NCBI GenBank assembly: GCA_944739405.2
Contig: OX123187.2
Coordinates: 75,996,450 to 76,060,449 of the forward strand
Length of the DNA stretch: 64,000 nucleotides
Source of the DNA: Euclidia mi
Lineage: Eukaryota > Arthropoda > Insecta > Lepidoptera > Erebidae
Reading direction: 5' to 3'
Shown here: positions 21,239 to 32,985 of the stretch, in pieces
How positions within the stretch are numbered: the stretch's first letter is position 1
Layout: every line of letters starts with the position of its first letter
Translations under genes and position numbers: made by a program
The notes under the pieces: generated by a model
What the model was told of the DNA's origin: nothing
Databases searched by the model: none
What the model saw: the letters and a program-made list of their open reading frames with translations, nothing else

Positions 21239-24200
21239 TTACTTTTTATTTCTTAATTTAGTAGCCTTATATTTCGCCAAGGCTAGCTTTTGTGGCAATT
21301 GCATTTTAATAACATATTTTTCGTCTAGAGCTCCTTTTAAAATTTTATTTATAATATTACACCAGTTATGCACATGCAGTCTAATAATCAATTTAGTAAA
21401 CCACTCGCACAATACCTTTTTATGTTTGGAACATCCCAAAAAAGATGTGTTGCATTTATTAAGAATGATTTTTCTTAGACTAATGCTCAAGTTTTTAAGA
21501 TGTGCATTGTGGTTCAAATAATTGTGAATTAAACTCGAGATTTCTCTATATAAAATTAGAAACTCCTTAGAACAATATGCCAAGTTGCAATTCTTTAGTC
21601 TTTTATACTCTCTATGAGTTATCCAGGCATGAATATTTTCTTTTTCTAGGGCAGTATACGTTTTTGTACAATTTATGCAATTCATTTTTTTTGTCATTTT
21701 AAAACATATATAACCTGCAGTATATGCAGATGCATGAACTTTAATTTTTTCCATAATCACTGACTCAAGTAAAGTTTCGCTACTACCACTGGAAGATGCC
21801 TGAATAGTGTAATGGGGGTCAATATTTTCTTTATCCTCCTCCATAATGTCTGGTTGAAATTTTAATATTTCATAGAAATCTATAATTGTCTCTCCATCCT
21901 CATCTTTCTCACAATTCGAATACATGGAGTGAGGACCCATTACATTTGACATTAAAAGAGTTTTGAAAGAATTTATAAATGTATAACAATCAGGATTTAC
22001 ATTTCTGTACCTAATTAATTGCCCTAATTCTTCCAAAAAAGTTCTCTAATGGGTCCTGATTTAAATTTCGAGGGTATAAATATTGAACCCCATACTTATT
22101 AAAGAGCAATTTGGCAATTCTCTCAAGGCTTTCAATTGTTACTAGCCAACTATCCAAAGAAGGAACTCTGACATAAAATGGTTTTTGAGACATAATTGCC
22201 CTTTTACTATTTTTATCAATGTATTTAATATCTTTTAATGTTTGTTTGGCTTTTCGCCAAAAAGTGAAATGTTCCGAATTTGGTTTAATCGCTCCTCTCA
22301 ACTTTCCTCTGGTTGCACCACTTCGTGAGCCATTTACACTGTCGAACAGTTTATCGAAGAAACAAACTGCTTCTCCCGTTGTCTGCATTGTTTCACTGAT
22401 TGGTTCGCCATTCTTCAATCTCTCTGAAATAGTAATTTAAAGCAATTATGATAGTCTGTTTGAATAATACTAGTTTTTCGTGATAATATGCAGAGGAACA
22501 AAGTTTCAAATATGATCTCATATTACTGTAAATGGATAGTAGCGATTCTAAAAATTATTCCAGACAACAGATTGTAATTAAAAAGTAAATTAATTGGTAC
22601 AATAGGTGGTCTTATTGCTAAAAGACAACCTTTGAATGGATATTGAAAAGAGGAACTATGATGGAGTGGGTAGTCCGTGGTATAAATAAAACAATATAAT
22701 TACTACATATTATACCTACCTTTTTTTTAAATTATGTTGCTGTCCTTTACAGTTTTTATTTAGATAAGGTGGTCAACTTATCTTTGTACTGTACTTACTG
22801 GTGTATAAATTGGAACTAAATAGTTGTCTACCTACCAAATGATGCAGTGTATTGTAGCATTGCACCCATTCTTTCGCTCAGGACTTGTGCTGCAAGACTG
22901 ACTTTCATTTTCTTTATTTTATGAGGTATTACATGATTTTCTGTCAATTTTTTATTTAGACTTGTATGTCCAAGTTGGCAATTGGTATTGTATACAGTAA
23001 TAATGTCTTGCCATGAAGCAATTTTATTGTTAAATAACATCTCTTTGTTTAGGAAATTGTTTCGTATTCCTTTTAGAAGATGTGGAGGATCAAATATAAT
23101 GCTAAGTTGCTGCCCACATAGTTCAATACTTCCATCTGAAATTAAAACATAATTATATAAATAAACATAAGTGTGAAGAACTTACATGGTGATACTTATA
23201 CTGCTTACAAATGTATTTTATACATACCATTGTGTTTGCCATCCAAGATTCTCTTGCGTGCTGTGTCTTTTCTTAACATGTTTATAGCTGTTCTGAATGT
23301 CGAACCCTGGTCACAAATGAGCGCTAAAGGTATTAATCCTGCGTTCGATAATTTATCAACAATTACTTTTAAAATTTTCACTAATTGAGGTGCAGAAATA
23401 GTTCCTTCACAAAAAAAATAGGCAATAGGTTGTCGCCAACTTGTGCATATTCCCCTCACCATAAACACTAGAGCATGATCAGAGAACTTTAGTTCTCTTT
23501 CAGTACCTAAATCCTTGAAACCTACAATTTCATCATAAGATTCAACAAATGTTAAATGTGGTGTGAGTGCTACTTCATCGAACACAATAGAACACAATTT
23601 TGTTATTGTATTCCAATCTGCAGCTTTTTGTTTCAACAGCATAAATATATTTTCATTTATTCCTGTTTTGATTGAAATATTCTCTGCAAGTCGATTCAAT
23701 GTCCTCTTGGTAGGTAAATTGAACATTTTTTGTAAGAATCTATATCCCTTTGGACTTTCCTTTAGTACACTCAATGACCACAATTTTTCCTCAGTGGTGT
23801 ATCTTAATGCTTTCTTTGTTTGGTCAACCAGTCTCAATTGCATGAATAAAAAATTTTGGGCATGTCTTGAGAGTTTATTAATATTATGCAAAAGTTTTGG
23901 ATTCCTGACAAAATCTTTCGCTGCTGCACATCTCTCTTGAAAAGATCTGTTTTTCTTTTTTTCAATTACTGCAACTCTTTTCATCTGTTTTACAAAGCAA
24001 GTGCACTTTGTACTAAACTGCACTTTTCTACCAGTTCGGGCTAAAACAAACAAGTATTAGTTATCAAACAAACTAAGTAATAAATATTTTTCCAATAATT
24101 TTAAACATTTATGGAAGTTATACTTAAACTAGTAACTAAAATAAATACCTGCATTTTGTGAAGGCACCATTTTCATAACTGCTGACTGCACTCTTCCAGA

Positions 24201-25724
24201 GTTTTCTGAAAATATGTTTATCATTAATTAAAACCTACATAAATTACATTTCTGCTTAGATCAAATGTGAGTGTGGACATAAATCTATCATAAGTCAAAA
24301 GTCAATAAATAAAAGTTTTTGATGTTGGAAGCCTAGATTTACTATAAAATTTTTGATAATATATTTTGTGGAGCATTAGAAAAATTCTCAGGTAGTATAT
24401 TATTGTCAAATATTGTCTGTACATAATTGAAATCTATGATTTGCACCTACTATTAATAAATGTCTATACTTGGCTGACAATTTGGTTAATGAATAACAAA
24501 GGAAGAAAATTATTATTTGACACAAAGTACACAAGACACAACTTATAAAAGAAAATTCTTAAAACAGTTACAATATTCCTACCTATAGGTTTAGCTGCAG
24601 CAGATGTTGATGCTTGACCTCCAGTGACAACCATGGGTACACAAGCCATCTCTGCAGCAGATGTTGATGCAGCACATTCAGGAACTTCCATGGGCTCAAC
24701 TAACTTTGTCAAAGCAGAGGTTGATGCAGCATTTTCAGAAACCTCCATGGGCTCAACCAACTTTATTAAATCAGAGGTTGATACAGCAGCATAAGTGTGA
24801 TCTCCTGAAAGTATCATGAATACAATAAATTGAGTACATACAAGTAGGTATGCATGTATTTGGTGATTCTGTTATTATAAATTTTAGACACATTATGCTT
24901 TAATGAACTCACTTAGCCTATCAATTTGGCTTGGATGTTGATTGATTGAATTATAAATAAAGTTTTGCTTGAAATTATATATGTATGCAAGTGCCAAGTT
25001 ATTAAGGTCTTAATTTCTTACATTTGGTTAACAATATACATAATACAGCACTTCAAAATTACAATATATTTATACTAAGAAAAGGTACCGTCAACAACAA
25101 CCACTTCAGCAGCACTGTCAGCAACAACAACTTCAGTAGCACTGTCAGTAGCAGGTTGAGAACAATAGTTATGATCACTTAAATGATCACCAACTGAAAG
25201 AAAGGAAAGTTACTTTACTATAATAGTGTATAACAAGGGAAGTTAATTTACTATAATAGTGTATATCTGCCTTCTGATTACTGTAAAGGTCAAGCTTTCA
25301 ATAACTACTTAATTCTGGGAATGGTACCTATGTAAGGTGCTTAAAGTAGGAACAATATTATTAAATCACTACAGGTTGCCCGTGGTTCCACCCGCATTAT
25401 TTATATATTAGTACAAGATTATTAAATTTTACTTACCGAATGAACTCAAGGGATGCCATGCAGTATTTCCTTTGCTGAGAATAAGCACGGATAACCATAT
25501 TGGAGACGGTTACCCATCTTATCAAACTGATGCCTATCAAAATGTTTTTGGCAAACACGTTTTTTCACAAGCTGTTCTTTAGACAAACCACTGAGCAAAG
25601 GATTCACTGGTATTATGAAAGACAGCCACAAATGTCTCAATTTATCGTCCTTTGGAAAATTAAAAAGGCGATGAGTCTGGTTCGTTGCATCGCAATCTAC
25701 AACACAACATCTAACGGTTGGCAT
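21239..25724 (-). pseudogene. THAP9/P-element-like transposase, about eight exons, frame breaks
   Basis: Catalyses cut-and-paste transposition. Exons, minus strand: 25437-25724, 25089-25193, 24583-24804, 24149-24205, 23228-24040, 22836-23135, about 22030-22423, and 21239-22030, with GT/AG borders at the internal junctions. Exon 1 is a THAP zinc finger (C2CH: CCVVDC...VCQKHF, then YPCLF). Exon 3 has two tandem STSxLxKLVEPMEVxExAA repeats. Exon 5 starts the RNase H-like core, with Asp in FDEVALT and in ICDQGSTF. Exon 6 has FDPPHLLKGIRNN. Exon 7 has NQDPLENFFGRIR with the third acidic residue. Breaks: a TGA at 25444-25446 just before the exon 1 donor, removable by a one-base shift, and a frame change near 22015-22035 between GRIR and YRNVNP. 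Either this copy is decayed or these are assembly errors. Confidence 0.82.
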
Positions 25725-25925
25725 GGTGCTAACACGCTAGACTTACGTTGCTGAAGGAAGAAAGTTAATCCTGTAACTCAACCTAAAAAGCGAGAAATAC
25801 ACAAAACCACCGGCACTTAAACTCAAAAAACAATCAACAAGTGTGAAGCACGTGTAAAGTGATTCGATACGTTGACAACTTCAACAACTTGACACTTGAC
25901 AGTTTGAAAAATGGCGTTTGGCGTG

Positions 25926-25945
25926 GCGACGCCAGCGCACTGCGG
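25926..25945 (-). repeat. Right inverted repeat of the P-type element
   Basis: GCGACGCCAGCGCACTGCGG, inverted relative to 20014-20033. Confidence 0.55.
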
Positions 25946-27784
25946 TCTTTCGAGTACTACACTGTCATAGGCCTGACTAGAACGCGATCAGCTGTCATCG
26001 GGAGCGGTCGTACATTTTGCGAACAAAAATGCCAATTAAGCCGTGAAAGGTTGCGTGAACTACGACAAAAAAGCATAATAAAAAATATGATAACATTTCA
26101 TGTCACCAGTAACTTAAAAATATGTCATTAAATCAACTTCTAACATTATTTAAATCAATTTTCTTTCATATTGGTAAAAACGGCGCGGAGCCGCGTAAAA
26201 GTGCGACATAACTTTGAAGCATCGGGCGTTGTACCCGATGTAATGAAAAGATTTATTATTATTACTATAAGATTAAATAATGTTCTAACAAAATTAAATT
26301 TAATTGATTCTTAAAATTTAAAGATACACCAACGCAACGTCAAAAACATTAAGTACGAATCGAAAATGAAAAAAATATATTTATTTGTACCTCGAAAAAT
26401 ACCTCAACCCGCTCTTACAAGGTTATGTCTAGGAGCAGACCATGCCGATTTACATCGTAGTTCATACTAGTTTTACTAGATGGCGTTATTTTTTTTGTAA
26501 GGTTACTGCGTCTGTCAAATGTTCAGTCAAACGTAACGTATTTACATCAATAATTAAGACCCTCTTTTGCATAAGCGTGTGAAAGACGAAAAGAAAGTGT
26601 AATTTAAATCTCTACGATCAATTGATTCACAGTTGCTTGGATACTTCGCAGGTCAAGATCAAAATAAATGAAGACAAATTGAGGTACTCTAAATTTGATT
26701 GGATCCAATTTTGGACCTTTGCTTCACAAAAAACGGTCGTTCAATGTTACTACTTAAATTTCAGAAGATGTATGTTTGTAAAATTTCTCTGATGTCTTAA
26801 AATGTAACTTTATTTTCGCGATAATTGATTAAGCATTACTTTGCGGGTTTATTGTTAAATTTAAGGTACGAGGAAATAAATGACTCCAAACCGAAATTTG
26901 GGTGAGAATGATGACACGACACAATTTTATCGTAAAAAAGAACTTGATAAAAGTGGAGGGTTGTTTTGAGAAGCACGCAATTTTAAAATTCTATTTGCCA
27001 TCTGAATACAAAAGATAATAAACCCAAAATTACGAAGTTATTATGCAAACGGTATTTCCAAAAGAAAACATTCAAATTTCAATTTCAAGAAACCATTCTG
27101 TATAGAAGAAGAACCTACAATGACACTGTCCGTTTTACTTTTTTTTCCTAAATTCATTCAAATATGCGAAGGCACAGAAAACCTGGTACGAGACCTTCGT
27201 AATTGGAATGTATTGTGATCCCAACAATGGTTGAGCTATCAGGATTCAATGGGGGGTCCATTTATATGAGAAAGTAAGGTTTAGGGCAGGTATGGCGAAG
27301 AGAGATGTGATTCTGAAATACGAGTATATAAAATTTCGCAGATGAAACTATGACTATTTTAGAAAATAATATAATAGATTTTAGTATCGTCTATGTGATT
27401 ATATACGTATTATCTCAAGTGTGATATTTATCACTATTGTATCAATTACGTTCGTTATCATCTGTAGGAAATATGTATGGGTTAGATGTATCATAGCATA
27501 AGCACAGCCTGAAATAAAACTTTGGCTCAATAATATTTTGTACTCAAGTAAATCAATAATCATCAACATCAAGTTACTTCAATAAAATTTACTCTCCCTA
27601 GTATTTCATACTCAAGTTTGAACATGAGCACTAACTATTTATACAATGAACTTACTACTTAGCTCTTCCATTCGAGCAATCTATTTTAAAAAGATTCCAG
27701 ACGAGACATTTATGACCAATTCACTAATATTAGATTAAAATTGTCAATGTACCTTGCAGAATAAGGCCATAAATCGTTTTTCAG
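25946..27784. other. Intronic sequence with no supportable gene
   Basis: AT-rich throughout. A small GC stem at about 26222-26240 (ATCGGGCGTTGTACCCGAT) stands out. No repeat pair recognised. It ends at the acceptor of exon 27785-27873 (TTTTTCAG). Confidence 0.45.
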
Positions 27785-27873
27785 AGCGCGTCCTGTACGC
27801 CAGGAACAAGCTATTGAATGGGGCTAGACCTCCTATGATCGGCGGGAAGGCGATAACTGAGGAGTTAGCTGCA
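27785..27873 (+). CDS. MINDY4-like gene, exon A
   Basis: 89 bp between TTTTTCAG and GTAAGT. Two bases finish a split codon, then 29 codons read RVLYARNKLL...GGKAITEELAA, ending in phase 0. This should be the segment just before the catalytic domain, where the family has a P/G-rich stretch followed by an ITxExAxELR helix; the helix continues into exon B (ELR). Composition and codon use contrast strongly with the AT-rich surroundings. Confidence 0.72.
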
Positions 27874-28050
27874 GTAAGTATATTATATTATTGACAATGT
27901 AGTTGCTCGTTTTAAAGACTTCTTACTGTAAGGGGTGCCACGCACATAAACGGTTTATTAGTCAGCACAGTTGGATGGTAAATTTGAAAACATTTTAGTA
28001 TCAAGTATTGTAATATGAACACAATAAGGTAGAGCCTTGTTGATTTCAGC
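27874..28050. other. Start of intron A-B
   Basis: No feature seen between the exon A donor and the LINE fragment. Confidence 0.4.
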
Positions 28051-28345
28051 ATGAATGGGCCGGCTCGACCGGGGAAGTACTACCCTCTCACAGAAAATCG
28101 ACGTAAAGTAACAGTACCTAAACTGTTGTGTTTCGTTCGGTGAGTGTGCCGGAGGCCCTATCCCCTATTCCTTCTCCCTGATCCCACTCCTCATCCTATC
28201 ACTTTTCCCAACTTCCCAACCCCAAGGGGCGGCAACGCACTTGTGACTCCTGTGGTGTTGCTTGTGTCCATAGGCGGCGGTAATTGCTTACCATCAGGCA
28301 ATCCGTCTGCTCGTTTGCCACCTATTACAATAAAAAAATTATAAT
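28051..28345 (+). repeat. 3' end of a lepidopteran LINE
   Basis: Starts GGCCGGCTCGACCGGGGAAG, then CCTATCCCCTATTCCTTCTCC pyrimidine-rich sequence, GGGGCGGCAACGCACTTG, CATCAGGCAATCCGTCTGCTCG and an A-rich end. I know this organisation as a common moth and butterfly LINE 3' region. It is 5'-truncated and noncoding. Confidence 0.6.
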
Positions 28346-28434
28346 AATTACAATTAAAAAAATCGTCTGTTTCCTTTTCGTGGCCGTCAGAGACCATAAT
28401 TGTTATCTTTATCAAACTTAGCTGTTCAGATACA

Positions 28435-28640
28435 TACATTGGCTCACGCCTGTTTCCCCGAAGGGGTAGGCAGAGGCATATTAAACGCCCACTTTTCGCC
28501 AGTGTTTTGATCCCACGTAATAGGTGGCGAGCCTATTGCCGCTTATCGGGATATTTTGTTTGCCAGAGCCTCATCCGTTGATCGGCAGGTGCACCACTTG
28601 CAGGTGAGGTTGGCTTGGGACCCTAAGTTCTTGGTGGGAA
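28435..28640 (-). mobile_element. SINE-like retroposon, degenerate
   Basis: Shares with 33472-33890 and 20541-20769 the CTGCCTACCCCTTCGGGG, GTGGGCG/TTTTCGCCAG and GGCGAGCCTATTGCC blocks, inverted relative to 33472-33890. The tRNA-like head is not recognisable. Confidence 0.55.
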
Positions 28641-29149
28641 TCAAGAACTTAGAGTCCCAAGATCAAGACAATTCAGATCTACATAGTATAAAGTTTGAAA
28701 AATAAATAAATTTTCAGAAAAACACTGCAATGAAAGCTCAACCTGATGGTGTGGTAAAAGTGTATAAAAATCTTAGATTGGTCATGCTTACCAACCTCAT
28801 TTAGACATGTTTCACCATGAACTAAATTGTAAAAGTAAATCTTTATTGACATAGCTGAGTCAAGCCAAACACGTGTAGTAATTACTTCCGGTCAGTTTTT
28901 TCTCTCAACGATTGGTACCGAACCAAATGTGCCAATTTGCTTATATGTATAGCATCCCTATGTAGTAACCTAAATTTTATCTTTCTTTTATTTTTAGGAG
29001 CTAAAATTTTGAACGGTACTCACTAAAAGATTTTAAAATATTAGGCTGTAGCTAAAATCATTGTCTATATTTTGCATAGATTATTTGAACGCTGAATTTT
29101 AGTTCACTATTTCAATGTTTAAGGTCATATCTATTTTAAGTAAATATGA

Positions 29150-29300
29150 TTTTTCTCCTCATTTATCATCTTCCTAGCGTTATCCCAGTTAGAATTTTGT
29201 ATTTAGAACCCGAATCAGTTTTCTAGTCTAACTGGATTTGGCTAAATATTAGCTTTTCCACAAAGCGACTGCTCTGACTTCTCTAGTCATTCTAGTAAAA
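29150..29300 (-). repeat. Fragment of the SINE family seen intact at 39638-40023
   Basis: TCTTCCTAGCGTTATCCCAGTT, TCTAGTCTAACTGGATTTGG and TTAGCTTTTCCAC match the 3' half of that SINE in the same orientation. The tRNA-like head is absent. Confidence 0.65.
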
Positions 29301-29549
29301 AAATATTTTTTATTATATGACGTCACGAGTCTTGTAACTATAGTCAATATACAGAGCTAATGAAATGAGTTTTTGCTTGTTCATACATATTTCACGACTC
29401 ACACCAACTTTATTTCGTAAGATTGTGCGTCAACGAGTGAAATTGCAAGCGTCGATCAGTTATATTAACTGTCTGTGAACAATCCGGCCATGAGAATTAA
29501 AGTGATCGTCACCCGAATTCTGAGATCCTACTATTTTTTTACATCACAG

Positions 29550-29779
29550 GAGCTGCGTATAACATGCTTCAGCTCAACTTCCTGCCCACCTCGGGGAGAA
29601 TGGATCAGAACGCCATTGATCATGAGGCCACCAGTCCAGACGTTGAGCTATGGTCTTGCGGCCCCTCGCAATGGTGCAAGATCGCTGCTGTCTGGACTTC
29701 AGGCGCATCTGATTAAGTGGCTGCTCTTCGACTCCAGGCCTCAGACCAAGGATAATAAGTCTGATGTGCCTCCTGATAC
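29550..29779 (+). CDS. MINDY4-like gene, exon B: catalytic-cysteine loop lost
   Basis: 230 bp between CATCACAG and GTGAGT, phase 0 in and phase 2 out, open throughout (76 codons). Residues 16-36 (RGEW...YGL) match the strand pair before the active site. Residues 41-45 are NGARS where active MINDY-4 proteins have GGPCG, so the nucleophilic Cys is Arg (codon 29679-29681). The following helix, LLSGLQAHLIKWLLF, fits the family's VLAAVQ...LLF helix very well, which fixes the alignment. Other frames are also partly open, but only this one joins both neighbouring exons in phase. Confidence 0.72.
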
Positions 29780-30150
29780 GTGAGTTTAGTTTAGGCATTA
29801 CGTTTTACATTTTATTTGTCGAAATGGCAGACGAATACACTTTGGTGATTGTTTGCATCGGTTCTACTGTATCTATCGAGCTATTTAAACGGGTGCAATG
29901 TCGATAGTGTCATAGAAGAATCAAGAGCAGTGTTCTCCCATTAAGTACTGGGATCGAGACTACAGTTGCGCTCAAGATAATTGTGGGTAATTTATTGTGA
30001 AACTCCTAATAGCGCGATTCAGGCTCTTTGAGTGTTATTTGTCTCCGTGGAGCCGTTGGTGTCAACTAGATGTCCTCAATATGAGAATAGATTTGCCTTT
30101 ATTCCAGAGACATTTATGATCATTATTATGTAGCTTCAATATAATTATTG
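29780..30150. other. Start of the 22.9-kb intron B-C, no feature
   Basis: Nothing recognisable. The intron runs to 52656 and contains all features listed between. Confidence 0.4.
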
Positions 30151-30480
30151 CGTTTCAAAGTCAAGTCAAAATCCTTTATTAATTTGGGTCACAATGTGAC
30201 GCTTATGAACGTCAAAACAATAAATTCATAAACAAAATTTATAAAAAAAATAAAATAATTCATAAAAAAAAATTACATTTACTGCCACGTTCGCAAAGCA
30301 AGAGCGTAGAACCATGAGAAAGAACGGGCAATAAAACTCACGGTCACTCTTTTTCATCGCCAGGTTTTGCATAATACATATAATTTACATTTTGTAAGGT
30401 GCTGCAACTGTTACACCTTCTATATCACTGATATATATTTAATGTACATAATAATAGTCAAGCATAATTCTTAATTTTAA
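30150..30480 (-). repeat. LINE 3' UTR-like repeat
   Basis: AAGTCAAGTCAAAATCCTTTATTAA and GGGTCACAATGTGACGCTTATG are followed by A-rich runs and a CACGTTCGCAAAGCAAG block. I recognise this as the inverted 3' end of a common lepidopteran LINE. A weaker relative starts at 34165. Confidence 0.5.
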
Positions 30481-31099
30481 TTTTGATGTTCATTTAGTTA
30501 GCCTCCTCAGAATAGACATGGTGAAACAGGAGCATCCACTTACATTATCTAAGCCTAATAATGCAGGCAATCCGCGAAAGTGATCAGAACCATGATGGAA
30601 ATTATGCAGTTAAATATTAAAATGTTATACCAACCCGCAAGACCGTCAACGACCAGTCATTGCAAGTAGCACCCGTTCACGAGTATGACGCATGTGCCAG
30701 CCATCATCCCTCTCGCCATATTAGAGGGACTTGGATGACCCGACACACGACGTCACCACAAGAAATTACATTTTAGTGAGCATGACGATAACGGTATACG
30801 AACCGGCAGTAAGAAGCAATATATTGGACCTTGACCGCCAATTACCTCAATTTTCCAGATCTTTATTATTAACATAAATTAGTGGAACGCGTGAAGGAAT
30901 GCAAATGTAGAAAGAATTTTGTGAAGGTGACAAGTGAACAATGATATGATCAGGGATAAACCATGTTAAACTACATGCAACAAATCATAAAAATATCCAA
31001 ATCCTGCAAAAATCATGTGTTTACGAGGCACCTGCACTCAACATCTCACTTATCAAAACTAGAATTAAAAAAAATTATATAACAATTATATTAAACGGT

Positions 31100-31567
31100 C
31101 AGAAAAGAAAATATATAGCCTAAGCCTATCCCCATGGTGTCTTATCATTTAAAAATTCCTTAACAGTGTAATAACCCTTTTGTAAAAGAAAGTTCCTAAT
31201 TGTCCGTTTGTATTTGTACATGGGTAAATTCATTATTTCAAGAGGCAATTTGTAGAAAAATCGTATACCAATCCCCGCAAATGAGTTCTGAACTTTATGT
31301 AGACGGTAATTCGGTCCCACCAGTTTATGCTTATTCCTTGTGTTCACTTTGTGCAAATCACTATTTTTGCGGTATAAAATTAAGTTTTTCTTAATGTACA
31401 TTAAGTTAGCATAAATATATTGCTATGCAACTGTCAATATATCTACTTCTTTAAATTTATCACGTAAAGAAACTCTAGCACCTAACTTATAAATTGCACG
31501 TATGGCCCTCTTTTGAATGACAAAAATAGTCTGTATATCAGCAGCTGTACCCCATAACATTATACCG
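31100..31567 (-). pseudogene. LINE-N ORF2, third segment (C-terminal end)
   Basis: Minus strand. It starts with the YGIMLWG motif just inside the Harbinger duplication, continues through QKRAIRAIY and SLRDKFKEVDILTV, then an open run (31126-31401) with RKNSDLHKVNTRNKHKL and the C-terminal KTPWG, stop 31126-31128. These are thumb and C-terminal motifs of Jockey/CR1-type LINEs. It directly continues the segment ending at 40532, which stops at FHSVMS; the two halves of this one motif are 9 kb apart because Harbinger landed between them. Confidence 0.8.
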
Positions 31568-31570
31568 TAA

Positions 31571-31602
31571 AGACGCTGATACACTTGAGCATTCACCTGT
31601 AA
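31571..31602 (+). repeat. Left terminal inverted repeat of the Harbinger element
   Basis: AGACGCTGATACACTTGAGC, then ATTCACCTGTAA. Pairs with 40500-40531. Confidence 0.7.
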
Positions 31603-32224
31603 TGAGCAATCTCGCGAATGTTACAAGACAGAAAAACAAACGAGTGTGTTTTCAGCGAGCATAACATTCTGGCGAGCATTCTCGCGAATGGACAGTAAAT
31701 TCGTTACGAGTTTTTAGCCGAACCGAGCTTCTGTCATTGTTTTGTCGTCGCGCCCCTGTCATTGTAACTAGGGTTGGCAACTTATTTTGCCAAAAATCAA
31801 GTATAAAATAGTTTGTATAGGACAAAAATAAAGTATTTGGAAGAAAAAGTATTTTTCACATTGTATGTTTATATTGTCTTAAGATCGTATTTTTGTGTGC
31901 TTCATGCTCGTGGAAGTAGATAATGCTAATGCAGTTCCCGTGGCACCGCGATTTAATGGGATCGGATAGAGGAACACCATACCATGATGATTTTAGTGAC
32001 AGCGCTTCTCGTCGAAGTCTCACAGCTAGCAGCACTTTTTTGAGTACATTTATACTGAAAATTCATTATCATCATTAGTGAATTTCTTTTGGATCTCTTT
32101 AAGTCTAAATAGTTTCCATTATCCGTTTCAACTTATGTGTAACATTAAATAGATAAGAATCCATTATTAGTGTTTGGTCTAGGCATCACAGTATACGTTT
32201 GGAATAAAGTATTATCTTATAGTT

Positions 32225-32741
32225 ATTTAAACTTTCGTGGTCATTTAAACTTAATTTAAATTGTTTTTCGGGATATATACCACGTACCTTTGTTTGGAGT
32301 AACCGATATTTCGGCACTGTTGCAAGCGCCATGTTCACGGATGTACTGATGGTATTGCGGGTGGATGAATGTTACGAGCAAGTATAACGGTCTACCCGCT
32401 TTCTTACTCGTTTTTTGCGTTCAACACCACTAGCACTGTTATCACTATCACATTGTACCCGATCACGACATATCACACTCACTACGTCAGCTCGCGGTTT
32501 GATTTTGTTCTTTTCACGGGTTTTACATAGACGTACCACTGGATGCCAGATACTCGACAGTTGAAACCCATCCTCTCTATTGAAATTCTTGAACTTATTA
32601 ATTTCAATAGCCTCCCTAACCATTCGAGGTATGTAGTGGCGTTCTGTCGAAAGTACCTGAGGGTTATGTAACTCAATCCAGTGGTCGGTACCCGAGTCCA
32701 AGAGGTGTTGAGCTATGGCCGACTTGTGTGGTTCATTATTT
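32225..32741 (-). pseudogene. Penelope-like element, C-terminal endonuclease fragment and 3' region
   Basis: The minus strand from about 32741 reads HKSAIAQHLLDSGTDHWIELHN, then an open 109-codon run (32372-32701) with STERHYIPRMVREAIEI and KFKNFNREDG. This is the C-terminal half of the GIY-YIG endonuclease of Penelope-like retroelements. The 3' region (32225-32371) has the ACCGATATTTCGGCACTG block. The reverse transcriptase is absent, so the copy is 5'-truncated. Confidence 0.75.
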
Positions 32742-32985
32742 TATAAAAATTGACATTGACAAATGTGATAGTGATAACAGTGCTAGTGGTGTTGAACGCA
32801 AAAAACGAGTAAGAAAGCGGGTAGACCGTTATACTTGCTCGTAACATTCATCCACCCGCAATACCATCAGTACATCCGTGAACATGGCGCTTGCAACAGT
32901 GCCGAAATATCGGTTACTCCAAACAAAGGTACGTGGTATATATCCCGAAAAACAATTTAAATTAAATATCTTATAGTTTATTTGT
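32742..32985 (+). repeat. Inverted second copy of the Penelope 3' region
   Basis: Reverse complement of about 32225-32455: AAATGTGATAGTGATAACAG, GTGTTGAACGCAAAAAACG, CGGTTACTCCAAACAAAGG. The two copies lie tail-out with about 300 bp between, as often seen in Penelope insertions. Confidence 0.75.

Larger units (their letters stand above)
20014..25945 (-). mobile_element. P-element-type DNA transposon with THAP transposase
   Basis: The multi-exon transposase at 21239-25724 is flanked by inverted repeats: CCGCAAAGCGCTGGCGTCGC at 20014-20033 and its near reverse complement at 25926-25945 (18 of 20 match). This gives an element of about 5.9 kb. The real ends may lie a few bases outside; I could not identify the 8-bp duplication expected for P elements. 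A SINE has inserted in the 3' flank (20541-20769). Confidence 0.65.

Noticed and set aside
26222..26240. ATCGGGCGTTGTACCCGAT stem as a terminator
   Set aside because: Rho-independent terminators do not apply in a eukaryotic genome, and no bacterial genes are present.
29574..29798. 74-codon minus-strand open frame over exon B
   Set aside because: Exon B on the plus strand has matching phases, splice sites and family motifs.
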